DNA from: Citrobacter gillenii
GTDB taxonomy: Bacteria > Pseudomonadota > Gammaproteobacteria > Enterobacterales > Enterobacteriaceae
Reading direction: 5' to 3'
DNA: 64,000 nucleotides
NCBI RefSeq assembly: GCF_013337685.1
Contig: NZ_SUQN01000007.1
Location: 1 to 64,000, forward strand
Shown: one piece after another, positions 12,087 to 20,343 of the stretch
Layout of the letters: each line of letters begins with the position of its first letter
Position numbering within the stretch: position 1 is the first letter of the stretch
Notes under the pieces: model-generated
Database searches by the model: none
The model's input: the letters and a program-made list of their open reading frames with translations, nothing else
What the model was told of the DNA's origin: nothing
Translations under genes and position numbers: made by a program

Positions 12087-13019
12087 ATGAACTTATCAAT
12101 CACCGATGATATTACCTTCCGCAAACTGACCATCTTCATGACCTTTATGGAGAAGGGCAACATCGCCCGTACCGCCGAGGCGCTGGATATCAGCGGCGTG
12201 AGCGTGCATCGGGCGCTGCATACGCTGGAAGAGAACGTTCGTTGTCCGCTGTTTGTACACAAAGGGCGTAACCTGATTGCGCAACCGGCGGCGTGGACGC
12301 TGCTGGAGTACTGTCAGGAAGTGACCCAGTTGATGGAACGTGGGCTGGAAGAGACGCGCAAAACGGCGGGCGTCGGTCAGGGCCGTCTGCGTGTCGGCAC
12401 GCTCTACTCGTTAACGCTGGAAACAGTGCCACGCCTGATTATGGGTATGAAGCTACGTCGTCCGGATCTGGAAATGGATCTGACGATGGGATCAAACGAA
12501 GCCCTGCTGAATATGCTGGAGAGCGGTACCCTGGATGCGATTCTGATCTCGATCTCTGAAAGCGAGATCGACCGTAACAGTCTGGAAGTGTTGCCGCTGT
12601 TCCACGATGACATCTACCTTGCTGCACCGATCACGGCAGCGCTGGATCCCAGCAAAACAGCGGATCTTCGCAATTATCGCAATGAGAAGTTCGTCTCGTT
12701 GGCGGAAGGCTTTGCCACCTATGCGGGCTTCCAGGAAGCGTTTCATGTCGCCGGGTTTGAGCCTTCAATCGTCACTCGCGTGAACGATATTTTCTCGATG
12801 CTCAGTCTGGTGCAGGCAGGGGTTGGATTCTGTTTGATGCCAGGGCGAATGAAGAAGATGTATGAGAATACCGTGAAGCTGCAAAAGCTGTCCGAGCCCT
12901 ATCAAATGCAGCAACTTATCGCGATTGTCTTTGCCCGCAACCGCGAGCGCGACCCGAGTTTGCTGGCGTTAGCTGCCGAAGGGCGGATGTATGCGCGGAG
13001 TTTGAAGAGCGGAGCCTGA
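12087..13019 (+). CDS. mdcR: LysR-type regulator of malonate utilisation MdcR
   Basis: This 310-residue LysR-family regulator has an N-terminal winged helix-turn-helix (about residues 10-70, with RTAEALDISGVSVHRALHTLEE) and a C-terminal periplasmic-binding-like effector domain. Its place next to mdcABCDEFGH marks it as the malonate-responsive activator. The start at ATG 12087 is supported by AAAGG seven bases upstream; a 25-residue upstream extension would overlap yheS and is rejected. It is co-directional with yheS and convergent to mdcH, with a BIME between. Read-through from yheS could contribute to its expression. Confidence 0.88.
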   Translation: MNLSITDDITFRKLTIFMTFMEKGNIARTAEALDISGVSVHRALHTLEENVRCPLFVHKGRNLIAQPAAWTLLEYCQEVTQLMERGLEETRKTAGVGQGRLRVGTLYSLTLETVPRLIMGMKLRRPDLEMDLTMGSNEALLNMLESGTLDAILISISESEIDRNSLEVLPLFHDDIYLAAPITAALDPSKTADLRNYRNEKFVSLAEGFATYAGFQEAFHVAGFEPSIVTRVNDIFSMLSLVQAGVGFCLMPGRMKKMYENTVKLQKLSEPYQMQQLIAIVFARNRERDPSLLALAAEGRMYARSLKSGA

Positions 13020-13020
13020 T

Positions 13021-13098
13021 TGCCGGATGGCAACGCTAACGCGTTTTATCCGGCCTACCGATTTTGTAGGCCCGATAAGCGCAGCACCATCAGGCAAT
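13021..13098. repeat. REP/BIME element between mdcR and mdcH
   Basis: TGCCGGATGGCAACGC...TTATCCGGCCTAC is followed by the inverted unit GTAGGCCCGATAAGCG...CATCAGGCAA. These are the same REP types as elsewhere in the window, at a convergent gene junction inside the accessory block. Confidence 0.85.
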
Positions 13099-13102
13099 AC
13101 CA

Positions 13103-13999
13103 CTATGCACGCAGCCGTTTCGCCAAATGTACAGCAACATCCACGCCGCTGCGTTCCAGCGAAATTGACTCCCCTTCCCACGCCGCCTGACGCGTCAGGC
13201 AGGTCAGCACACCGCCGGGTGGCATTTCAATCGCCAGCCGGGCTTCACGCTCATTGGCGGAGACAACCGCCTCCTGCCAGCGCACGGTGCGCGCCATATT
13301 CATCGCCAAATCGTCAGCAATGCGCTCCGGCTGCCACAGCACGCGTCCAGTGCTGCCGCTGAGATAAGCGTAGCGAGGACGAGAAAGTGTCACCTGGCTA
13401 AACGCCTCTGCCAATTTTTGCGCAGGTTCTGCCAGGAGTTCGCAGTGTGACGGTACGCTAACCGCCAGACGATGCGCTTTGCTCGCCCCTTTCTCCAACG
13501 CCCGTTTTGCCACTCCAGCCATTGCCTCATCAGTCCCGGCAATCACAATCTGCGTTTCGGCATTGAGGTTGGCGATATACGTTCCGCTCCCCGCCACCAG
13601 CGATTCCACCTGCGATAACGTCAGCCCCATGATCGCCGTCAGGCCGTAGCCATGTGGATAGGCCTGCTCCATCAAATCACCGCGCAACGCCACCAGTTTA
13701 AGCGCGTCGGTAAAGTCGAGCGCCCCGGCCACCACCGCTGCCGGATATGCACCAATCGACAGCCCGCTCACAATGTCTGGTGAAACGCCGCGACGTTCCA
13801 GCTCGCGCGCCCAGGCAACCCCGGCAATCAACAGCGCTAACTGTACCGCTCGGGTGTGTTGCAATGCGTCAGGGGAATCCAGCGTATCCGCTTCTGCACC
13901 CAGCACTTCACGTGCCAGCGCCAATTCCGTTCCCGGCAGGTTATGCAGCATCTCTGGATGCTGGGTTCCCTGTCCCGGAAAGGTGAACAGAATTTTCAT
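13103..13999 (-). CDS. mdcH: Malonyl-CoA:ACP transacylase of malonate decarboxylase, MdcH
   Basis: MdcH primes the malonate decarboxylase cycle by loading a malonyl group from malonyl-CoA onto the ACP subunit MdcC. The 298-residue product belongs to the FabD-type acyltransferase fold: FTFPGQGTQ at the N terminus, the nucleophile Ser81 in GLSIGAY, and His185 in VPSHCE. It is the last gene of the mdcABCDEFGH operon, with its ATG directly abutting the mdcG stop. A BIME follows. Confidence 0.92.
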   Translation of the reverse strand: MKILFTFPGQGTQHPEMLHNLPGTELALAREVLGAEADTLDSPDALQHTRAVQLALLIAGVAWARELERRGVSPDIVSGLSIGAYPAAVVAGALDFTDALKLVALRGDLMEQAYPHGYGLTAIMGLTLSQVESLVAGSGTYIANLNAETQIVIAGTDEAMAGVAKRALEKGASKAHRLAVSVPSHCELLAEPAQKLAEAFSQVTLSRPRYAYLSGSTGRVLWQPERIADDLAMNMARTVRWQEAVVSANEREARLAIEMPPGGVLTCLTRQAAWEGESISLERSGVDVAVHLAKRLRA

Positions 14000-14617
14000 T
14001 TACTCCTCCCTGCTCCACGGGTCGCTCACCAACCGCGGCCCCTGCGATGTTTTTAACAGTGCCCTGCCGTCGCGCAGCCATTCGTTTAGGGCAAACGCGC
14101 CATACGGCGTTTCTACCTGAGTGTCCGCGCGGCACAGGCCGTCCGTGAGCTGTTGCTGCCATTTTTCCAGCACCTCGCGTGATAGCGCCTGCGGGGCACG
14201 GATCAGCAAATCCAAATCGCTACTGGCATGAATCACCGGGATCCCGGTCGCCAGCGCATAACCGGTGCTACCGGTAATACCCCATATCCACGGCCACGCT
14301 TGCTGTGACAGCAACAAAGCCACCTGAACCGGTGGCTGAGAGATAAACGGTGAACGCAGCATCGCCTGCGGGTCAACCAGCGACTCCGGGGTACAGACGC
14401 GGGTGACGGCATCAGGATTCACCCAACCCGCCGCCCGCTGACAGCGCTTCATGCCGCGCACACCGACGGGGATACGCCCCGCCTCGTCAACATCACGCCG
14501 CACAACCACCGGCAGGCCGGTATGCCAAACGTCATCCACCCAGGATTCCGTGGTCTCTTCCAGCGCGTCACGCGCATTCAGCCAGATAAGATCGTGTGGG
14601 CGTAATGTTGAGGTCAT
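14000..14617 (-). CDS. mdcG: Phosphoribosyl-dephospho-CoA transferase MdcG (holo-ACP synthase)
   Basis: MdcG attaches the 2'-(5''-phosphoribosyl)-3'-dephospho-CoA prosthetic group to the serine of MdcC, using the precursor made by MdcB. The 205-residue product has the nucleotidyltransferase signature GSTGYALATG (about 116-125) followed by SSDLDLLIRAP (about 132-142), whose two aspartates should bind metal. It lies 3 bp after mdcF and abuts mdcH. Confidence 0.9.
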   Translation of the reverse strand: MTSTLRPHDLIWLNARDALEETTESWVDDVWHTGLPVVVRRDVDEAGRIPVGVRGMKRCQRAAGWVNPDAVTRVCTPESLVDPQAMLRSPFISQPPVQVALLLSQQAWPWIWGITGSTGYALATGIPVIHASSDLDLLIRAPQALSREVLEKWQQQLTDGLCRADTQVETPYGAFALNEWLRDGRALLKTSQGPRLVSDPWSREE

Positions 14618-14620
14618 GAT

Positions 14621-15580
14621 TTACATTCCTGAAGTCAGCGAGATAAACAGCGGCAGCGACAGGATACACAGGACTGAGCTCAACAGCAGCACGGCTTCTG
14701 CATCCGGCGACTGCACGCCAAAGCGGTTACCGAACACCACACCGAAGAAACCGGCAGACAGCGCAATCATCAGAATAGCGGTAATGGCTACGGAGCCATG
14801 CAGACCGAAGATAAGCACGATGCCCCAGGCAATTGCAGGCTGAATCAGCAGCTTGGTAATAGTCGACGTAATGACCACGGTATTGATCTGCAGTTTACGG
14901 GCAGACAAGATAACCCCGGTCAGGAACAGCGCGGCGGCGGTTGCAGACAGGCCCAGCGGTTTAATGGCCGCCAGTACCAGTTCCGGCATTTTGATGCCGA
15001 TCGCCGAGAGAATAACCCCCAACAGCGGGCCCATCACGATAGGTTTCTTGATAGAGCGCCACATCAATACCGGCAGCATTGACAGTGTGGAGCCGGTATT
15101 TCCACCTGCTGCCAGCGCTTTTTCACGCTCCAGAATCAGCAGGCAGAACGGCGTCATCAGCACGGAACCGCAGGCAATAGACACGGCAACCGAAAGCGAC
15201 GTTGATGACGCTTCACCGAGGACGCTACCAAGAATCGGCAAGCCAAGCGCCGCGTAGTTTGGCAGCGCGACGGTCAACGTCAGCACGGCGGCATCCTGCG
15301 GAGATTTTTTGAAGACTTTGGTCGCCATAAAGTAGATGACGGCATAGGTAATCCACATTGCCAACGTCAGCACCACAATCAGCGGCGACTGCGCAACAAT
15401 ACCGGCCCATGGGGTTTGTACCGTCGCGCTAAACAGCGCAGCGGGTAAAGCAAAGTCCATCACGAAGATATTGAGCAGGGAGACGTTTTTGTTGTCCACC
15501 ATTTTGGCCTTCCCGGCCCAGAATCCTAGTAGCATGATGACGAAAATCGGAGCAAGAGCATGAACAATTACGTAAGTCAT
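14621..15580 (-). CDS. mdcF: Malonate transporter MdcF (auxin efflux carrier family)
   Basis: This 319-residue integral membrane protein of the AEC family has about ten hydrophobic segments in two blocks. Conserved polar kinks occur at PNYAALGLPIL and near the C terminus (GNRFGVQ). Its place between mdcE and mdcG is that of mdcF in the Klebsiella operon, where it is the proposed malonate carrier. The start MTYVIVHALAPIFV has a good AGGTGAAAT ribosome binding region. The 121 bp gap before it is the widest in the operon, which may allow an internal promoter. Confidence 0.9.
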   Translation of the reverse strand: MTYVIVHALAPIFVIMLLGFWAGKAKMVDNKNVSLLNIFVMDFALPAALFSATVQTPWAGIVAQSPLIVVLTLAMWITYAVIYFMATKVFKKSPQDAAVLTLTVALPNYAALGLPILGSVLGEASSTSLSVAVSIACGSVLMTPFCLLILEREKALAAGGNTGSTLSMLPVLMWRSIKKPIVMGPLLGVILSAIGIKMPELVLAAIKPLGLSATAAALFLTGVILSARKLQINTVVITSTITKLLIQPAIAWGIVLIFGLHGSVAITAILMIALSAGFFGVVFGNRFGVQSPDAEAVLLLSSVLCILSLPLFISLTSGM

Positions 15581-15701
15581 ATTTCACCTGTAATTTAAAA
15601 AGTTAGCACTGTCGCGATGATTATTATTTTTCAGATGCAGTGGCCCGCATGAGCGCACGAAAGCGCCCACGGAGCCTTATATCTGGCAGGTCTCTTTTTA
15701 C

Positions 15702-16505
15702 TTACCAGCTTGCTCGCATACGTTCGCGTACGAGGGCAGAGCTGCGGCGATTGTCAGCGCCCAGACGGCTTTTCAGCGTTGGATCCTGACGAGCGTCATT
15801 GATGGCCTGCTGCAGGGTGTTTTTAACCTGCGTCAGATCGTTTGCAGATGGCGCATCTGGGTTGCTGATATCCAGCAGATTTTCCAGCAGCCCCAGCGTG
15901 GCGTAGTTGCTGATGTCGTACGCCATTGGCGGAATGGTTGCCGCCAGTTTTTCCAGCGCCTCAACGGAACGCAGCGTGATACGCGCGGCAGATTCTTTAC
16001 CCATCGCATGAATCAGCACACCTTTGTCGTTGAACGCAATCAGACGGTTTGCCTGGTAACCGTGTGCCAGGAAGGCACCGGACATGGCTTTACCGACAAT
16101 CAGGCCAATGACCGGGTGGCCCGCCAGACGCGCATTGGCATACGCCGCCGCAGCACCGGCCAGCGCCTGGTGAATACCGAAGCCTTCTTCACGACGACCG
16201 TATGCCTGGCTTGGCACATCAATCACCGCCACAATCGGACGTTTCACCGCGTTATTGGCGTCGGCTGCGATGGTTTCGCTCACCACTTTCGCCAGTGTCC
16301 AGCCTTCCAGCAGACCGACTTCACCGCCAGCAGCACGTGGGTAATGGTTATTGGCATCCGGAACAACGGCAATAAAGCGCACCGTTTCACCGTTCAGTTC
16401 ACCATCAGCGGCCTGTACGGACGGGCACAGCCCGGCAATACGTTTAGCGTTCGGTACGAGGGTTTCCAGCCATAATTCGCCACGGCTTATTGAGTTACTC
16501 ATCAT
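15702..16505 (-). CDS. mdcE: Malonate decarboxylase gamma subunit MdcE
   Basis: MdcE and MdcD form the biotin-independent carboxy-lyase that decarboxylates malonyl-S-ACP to acetyl-S-ACP. The 267-residue product is of the crotonase-like carboxyltransferase fold, with GRREEGFGIHQALAGAAAAY (about 103-122) and GKAMSGAFLAHGYQANRL (about 138-155). Two tandem ATGs are possible: the first overlaps the mdcD stop (ATGA), and the second has the better 7-base spacing from GGAGG. I give the longer form. Confidence 0.92.
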   Translation of the reverse strand: MMSNSISRGELWLETLVPNAKRIAGLCPSVQAADGELNGETVRFIAVVPDANNHYPRAAGGEVGLLEGWTLAKVVSETIAADANNAVKRPIVAVIDVPSQAYGRREEGFGIHQALAGAAAAYANARLAGHPVIGLIVGKAMSGAFLAHGYQANRLIAFNDKGVLIHAMGKESAARITLRSVEALEKLAATIPPMAYDISNYATLGLLENLLDISNPDAPSANDLTQVKNTLQQAINDARQDPTLKSRLGADNRRSSALVRERMRASW

Positions 16506-17335
16506 TTCACCTCCCGGGCGAAAAGCGCATGAATCTGTTCGGTATCGGCCTGTTTACGGGTGTCGAAATTCGTTAAACGGTCGAGATACCAGTCGTAGTT
16601 ATCGGTGCGGTGTTTTGCCGGTACGCCTTTTGCCAGCGCGTCGTTCATTGCCGCTTTCACGGCGTTAACGCCATCGCCGACCAGTGCTTCCACCAGCCCG
16701 CTTTGGTAGCGAATTTCACCACCGGTCATGCTCCAGATAAACGGACGGTCACGGGAGTCATACTCTTCAATCCCCGCTTCCTGCTCGATAACCTGCGGGC
16801 CGTTCAGCCCCAGACGCGCTTCACGGGTCACTATCAGGTAGCTACACAGTGCCGCAGCGATAGACATCCCGCCAAAGCAGCCCACGGTACCGGCGACAAT
16901 GCCGACTACCGGGGTGTAACGACGCAGGTCAACAATCGCCGCATGAATATCGGCAATCGCCGCCAGGCCAAGGTTGGCCTCCTGCAAACGCACGCCGCCG
17001 GTTTCCAGGCTTAAAACAGCCTGAGTTGGGATGCCGTTGCGGTTATCTTCCGCCGCCAGCTCCAGCGCCGCTGCCATTTTGGCACCGGACACTTCACCCA
17101 TGCTGCCACCCTGGAATGCGCCTTCAATCGCCACCACCACTGCCGGTTTGCCGTTGATGGTGCCTTTAGCAACGACCATGCCGTCATCCGACTGCGGAAC
17201 GATGCCCTGCGCGCCAAGCCAAGGCGACATCACGCCGTCAAACGGGTCGAGCAGTTCGCGGTAGCTGCCTTCATCAAGCAGCGCGTGGGCACGCTGGCGT
17301 GCTTTTAATTCGATAAAACTGCTGTCATCACGCAT
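16502..17335 (-). CDS. mdcD: Malonate decarboxylase beta subunit MdcD
   Basis: MdcD is the partner of MdcE in decarboxylating malonyl-ACP. The 277-residue product has the carboxyltransferase core: GALQGG-like loop VVAIEGAFQGGSMGEVSGAK (about 68-87), LETGGVRLQEANLGLAAIAD, and GTVGCFGGMSIAAALCSYLI. It overlaps mdcC by 8 bp and mdcE by 4 bp, showing tight translational coupling. No biotin-dependent partner is seen, in agreement with the soluble biotin-independent enzyme type. Confidence 0.93.
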   Translation of the reverse strand: MRDDSSFIELKARQRAHALLDEGSYRELLDPFDGVMSPWLGAQGIVPQSDDGMVVAKGTINGKPAVVVAIEGAFQGGSMGEVSGAKMAAALELAAEDNRNGIPTQAVLSLETGGVRLQEANLGLAAIADIHAAIVDLRRYTPVVGIVAGTVGCFGGMSIAAALCSYLIVTREARLGLNGPQVIEQEAGIEEYDSRDRPFIWSMTGGEIRYQSGLVEALVGDGVNAVKAAMNDALAKGVPAKHRTDNYDWYLDRLTNFDTRKQADTEQIHALFAREVK

Positions 17336-17627
17336 GGCTCACCTCTTCAAATACCTGTTCGATACGAATACGTGCAACACCTGGGGTTGCACCAAAGTCG
17401 TGGATCGTCAGTTTTCCTGCAGGCAGGCTGCTGACCGTTTGCAGACGGTTCAACAACGCTTCCCAGCGACTACGGCTGTTATCGACAGAAGTGGTGATAT
17501 CAATGGTTAACGTCTGGCTCTGGTCGGCGGTGAATAACACCTCCATATCCCCGGAGCCCACAACGCCTGCCAGCGCTTTACCGCTTAAGGTGCGGCTGGC
17601 CGGTACGGTTAACGTAATGTGTTCCAT
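17328..17627 (-). CDS. mdcC: Malonate decarboxylase acyl-carrier protein (delta subunit) MdcC
   Basis: MdcC carries the acetyl/malonyl thioester of the decarboxylase. The 99-residue protein has the expected length for the citrate-lyase-like ACP family. The attachment serine is Ser25 in VVGSGDMEVLF, the position modified in the Klebsiella protein. It lies 9 bp after mdcB and overlaps mdcD. Confidence 0.93.
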   Translation of the reverse strand: MEHITLTVPASRTLSGKALAGVVGSGDMEVLFTADQSQTLTIDITTSVDNSRSRWEALLNRLQTVSSLPAGKLTIHDFGATPGVARIRIEQVFEEVSHA

Positions 17628-17636
17628 AACATCCTC

Positions 17637-18494
17637 TTAATGCTTTAAATACGGCGAATCGATGCGGTCAACAAACAAGGTGGCGGCGAGTAAATCTGCT
17701 GCCCCGCCCGGCGAGGCGTTCAGCGCCAGCATATGGCTATCGAGTGCGGCCAATGCCGCCTGACCTGCTGGATGAGCGCTGCCGCCAGCATTCAGCACCG
17801 CACGGGCGCCGTCCTGCATGGCATCCAGCCCTTCCATGCCTGCGCGAGACAGCACGCAGGTATCGGTCAGCGAGGTCATGATCGCCATCAGCGCGTCGAG
17901 TCTGGCGTGCGTTTCACTGCTGCCGTTAAACCGGCTTAAACGCAGTTGCGGCAGCGCACGTTGCATCACATGCGGAAACGCCTGCTGTGCCTCTTCACGT
18001 GCACCCGGCACCTGATAACGGTGCGTCGCACGCAGCCCTTTGCTGAACACTTTAGGTGCGGCGGCATCCGGCAGTTTTGCCAGTTCGGCGGCGGTCGCCG
18101 CGACCTGCTGTGCACTCGCGGTGCCACCGTGCATTGCCACCGCGCTCACCAACAATCCCAGTGCCCAAATCGCGCCACGGTGGGTGTTCACACCGTCCGT
18201 GGCCGCCATCATCTGTTGCTCGCCTTCGCGACCGAGTCGCCCTATGGTTTGTCTGAGCGCAATATCCGCTGGACGCTGCCAGCTTTGTTGCGCTAACGAC
18301 TGAAATGTAGAGGTCAGGCTGTGCGCAGAGCGCTCCATTAACGCAAGCGACAAGTCGTGATGCGCGCCATTCCCCCGACTGTCCACCAGACCGGGTTTCG
18401 GGCTGAGTCGCGCTTCGTCAATCAGACACTGCGTGGCAGTTTGCGCCAGCCATTCGGCACCGCCTTCAACCTGAATCGGGGACAGAAGTTTCAT
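17637..18494 (-). CDS. mdcB: Triphosphoribosyl-dephospho-CoA synthase MdcB
   Basis: MdcB makes the cofactor precursor from ATP and 3'-dephospho-CoA, as CitG does for citrate lyase. The 285-residue product shows the family motif SPKPGLVDSRGNGAHHDL near residues 31-48 and a conserved GVNTHRGAIW block near 100. I start at MKLLSPIQVEGG because its ATG overlaps the mdcA stop (TAATG). A 16-residue upstream extension runs inside mdcA and is rejected. Confidence 0.92.
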   Translation of the reverse strand: MKLLSPIQVEGGAEWLAQTATQCLIDEARLSPKPGLVDSRGNGAHHDLSLALMERSAHSLTSTFQSLAQQSWQRPADIALRQTIGRLGREGEQQMMAATDGVNTHRGAIWALGLLVSAVAMHGGTASAQQVAATAAELAKLPDAAAPKVFSKGLRATHRYQVPGAREEAQQAFPHVMQRALPQLRLSRFNGSSETHARLDALMAIMTSLTDTCVLSRAGMEGLDAMQDGARAVLNAGGSAHPAGQAALAALDSHMLALNASPGGAADLLAATLFVDRIDSPYLKH

Positions 18495-20149
18495 TACCAG
18501 CTCCGGAATTTCGCAGGTGGGTTGTAAAGACCGCCAGACCATTCAACGAGATCGGACACGCTACCGGCGGCCAGCAGAGAACGGGTCGCGTCGGTACGAC
18601 GAATGCCCATATCTTCTGGATACACCACCTTGCCACTCTGACGCAGTTCAGCGACGCGTTTCGCATCAACGCCCAGACCGATGTCGGTGATCCCGGCAAC
18701 CGCAGCCACCATCGCCCGGCGCTCTTCAAGATCTTTTGCCCGGTAGAGGTAAGCGATCCCTTCTTCGGTCAGGACGTGGGTGACGTCATCGCCATAAATC
18801 ATCACCGGTGCCAGCGGCATCCCGGAGGTTTTGGCGACTTCAACCGCATCAAGTTTCTCGACGAAGGTCGGTTTCACACCGGCCTGGAAGGTTTCAACCA
18901 TCTGAACAACCAGTTTTTTACCGCGCTGCATTGGGTCAGGTTCGGTAATCATGTTCAGCCAGGCAGGTGTTGCATGACGACGGCCGTGCGGGTCATGGCC
19001 CATGTTTGGTGCGCCGCCGAAACCAGACAGGCGTCCACGGGTCACCGTTGAGGAGTTGGCATAGCCATCAACCTGCAAAGTGGAACCGATAAACATATCG
19101 ACCGCGTACTGACCCGCCAGCTGACAGAAAGCACGGTTAGAACGCATTGAACCATCGGCACCGGTGAAGAACACGTCTGGGCGGGCACGGATGTACTCTT
19201 CCATCCCTAATTCACCGCCGAAGCAGTGCACGCTTTCAACCCAGCCGCTTTCGATAGCAGGAATCAGCGTTGGATGCGGGTTCAGCGTCCAGTGTTTACA
19301 GATTTTGCCTTTCAGACCCAGCTGTTCGCCGTAGGTCGGCAACAGCAGCTCGATTGCCGCAGTGTTAAAGCCGATACCGTGGTTGAGCGACTGGACCTGG
19401 TGTTCTGCGTAGATACCTTTAATGGCCATCATCGCCATCAGGATATGTTCTTGTTTGATCAGGCGCGGGTCACGGGTGAACAGCGGTTCAATGAAGAACG
19501 GCTTATCGGCGACGACCACGTAATCAATCCATGAGCCCGGAATATCAACGCGCGGCAGGTCGCATTCATCGTCGACCAGTTCGTTAACCTGCGCGATGAC
19601 GATACCGTCATGGAATGCGGCGGCTTCAACCAGCGCCGGGGTATCTTCAGTACTCGCCCCGGTGTAGAGGTTACCTTTGCGGTCGGCTTTAAAACCGGCA
19701 ATCAGCGCCACGTTTGGTGACAGGTCAACATACAGACGGGAGTAAAGTTCGATGTAGGTGTGGATGGCGCCAATTTCCAGCTGACCATCTTCCAGTAGCT
19801 GCGAAATACGCAGGCTTTGGGTACCGGAGAAAGAGAAGTCCAGCTTGCGAGCGATACCTTTTTCGAAGATATCCAGATGCTCGCTGCGTCCGACGCTGGG
19901 CATAATCATGTGCAGGTCGTGCACTTTTTGCGGGTTAACTTCAGCCAGCATGCGAGATAAGAAATCTGCCTGCTTTTGGTTATTCCCTTCTAATACCACG
20001 CGGTCACCCGGCGCGATAAGTAATTCCAGCATCGCGGTCAGGTCTGCGGTCGGCAGAACCTTGCCCTGCACCGGAACGGAAGCCAGACGCCGCTGTTTTT
20101 CTGTGCGGCGGGTGTTCCAGACTCGAGCTGGCGTTTGCCCAGATAACAT
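18494..20149 (-). CDS. mdcA: Malonate decarboxylase alpha subunit MdcA (acetyl-S-ACP:malonate ACP transferase)
   Basis: MdcA swaps malonate for acetate on the ACP, releasing acetate and forming malonyl-S-ACP in each turnover. The 551-residue product is of the CoA-transferase-like family, matching the known alpha subunit in length. Recognisable stretches are FKADRKGNLYTGASTEDTPA (about 155-174), NHGIGFNTAAIELLLPTYGE (about 259-278) and GRLSGFGGAPNMGHDPHGRR. It is the first gene of the operon. A strong AGGAGG sits 6 bases before the ATG, and an inverted repeat abuts that site. Confidence 0.93.
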   Translation of the reverse strand: MLSGQTPARVWNTRRTEKQRRLASVPVQGKVLPTADLTAMLELLIAPGDRVVLEGNNQKQADFLSRMLAEVNPQKVHDLHMIMPSVGRSEHLDIFEKGIARKLDFSFSGTQSLRISQLLEDGQLEIGAIHTYIELYSRLYVDLSPNVALIAGFKADRKGNLYTGASTEDTPALVEAAAFHDGIVIAQVNELVDDECDLPRVDIPGSWIDYVVVADKPFFIEPLFTRDPRLIKQEHILMAMMAIKGIYAEHQVQSLNHGIGFNTAAIELLLPTYGEQLGLKGKICKHWTLNPHPTLIPAIESGWVESVHCFGGELGMEEYIRARPDVFFTGADGSMRSNRAFCQLAGQYAVDMFIGSTLQVDGYANSSTVTRGRLSGFGGAPNMGHDPHGRRHATPAWLNMITEPDPMQRGKKLVVQMVETFQAGVKPTFVEKLDAVEVAKTSGMPLAPVMIYGDDVTHVLTEEGIAYLYRAKDLEERRAMVAAVAGITDIGLGVDAKRVAELRQSGKVVYPEDMGIRRTDATRSLLAAGSVSDLVEWSGGLYNPPAKFRSW

Positions 20150-20160
20150 TATTAACCTCC

Positions 20161-20175
20161 TGATTCAGCGAATCA
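20161..20175 (-). promoter_or_regulatory. Inverted repeat directly upstream of the mdcA ribosome binding site
   Basis: TGATTC-AGC-GAATCA is a perfect 6 bp dyad that touches the GGAGG (complement of 20156-20160) of mdcA. A further copy of GAATCATT (20170-20177) occurs at 20244-20251, 74 bp upstream. Either could be part of the MdcR-binding region. The dyad could also act in the mRNA leader. This is a sequence observation with an inferred role. Confidence 0.45.
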
Positions 20176-20312
20176 TTTTTGATTGCTTAACACTGGAAAG
20201 AGTGTGCGCTCTGGTGAGAAAGTCATCAATTAAGCGTAGGCGTGAATCATTAGCTTGAGAGTAATAATTGAAGTAACGATTTGTGATGAGGATCAATTTA
20301 AGCGGGGTAAGT

Positions 20313-20336
20313 AAAGCGGGTATCGCTACCCGCTTG
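20313..20336 (-). terminator. Probable terminator of nadV
   Basis: The perfect stem AAGCGGGTA-TCGC-TACCCGCTT lies 9 bp after the nadV stop. On the minus strand it is followed by only a short T stretch, so termination may be partial and transcripts could continue toward mdcA. Confidence 0.5.
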
Positions 20337-20343
20337 CAGGAAA

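Noticed and set aside
13020-13102. Repeated GC-rich palindromes near 13.0, 29.4, 37.5 and 53.2 kb considered as a CRISPR array or recombination sites
   Set aside because: They are dispersed REP/BIME units, not regularly spaced repeats with unique spacers.
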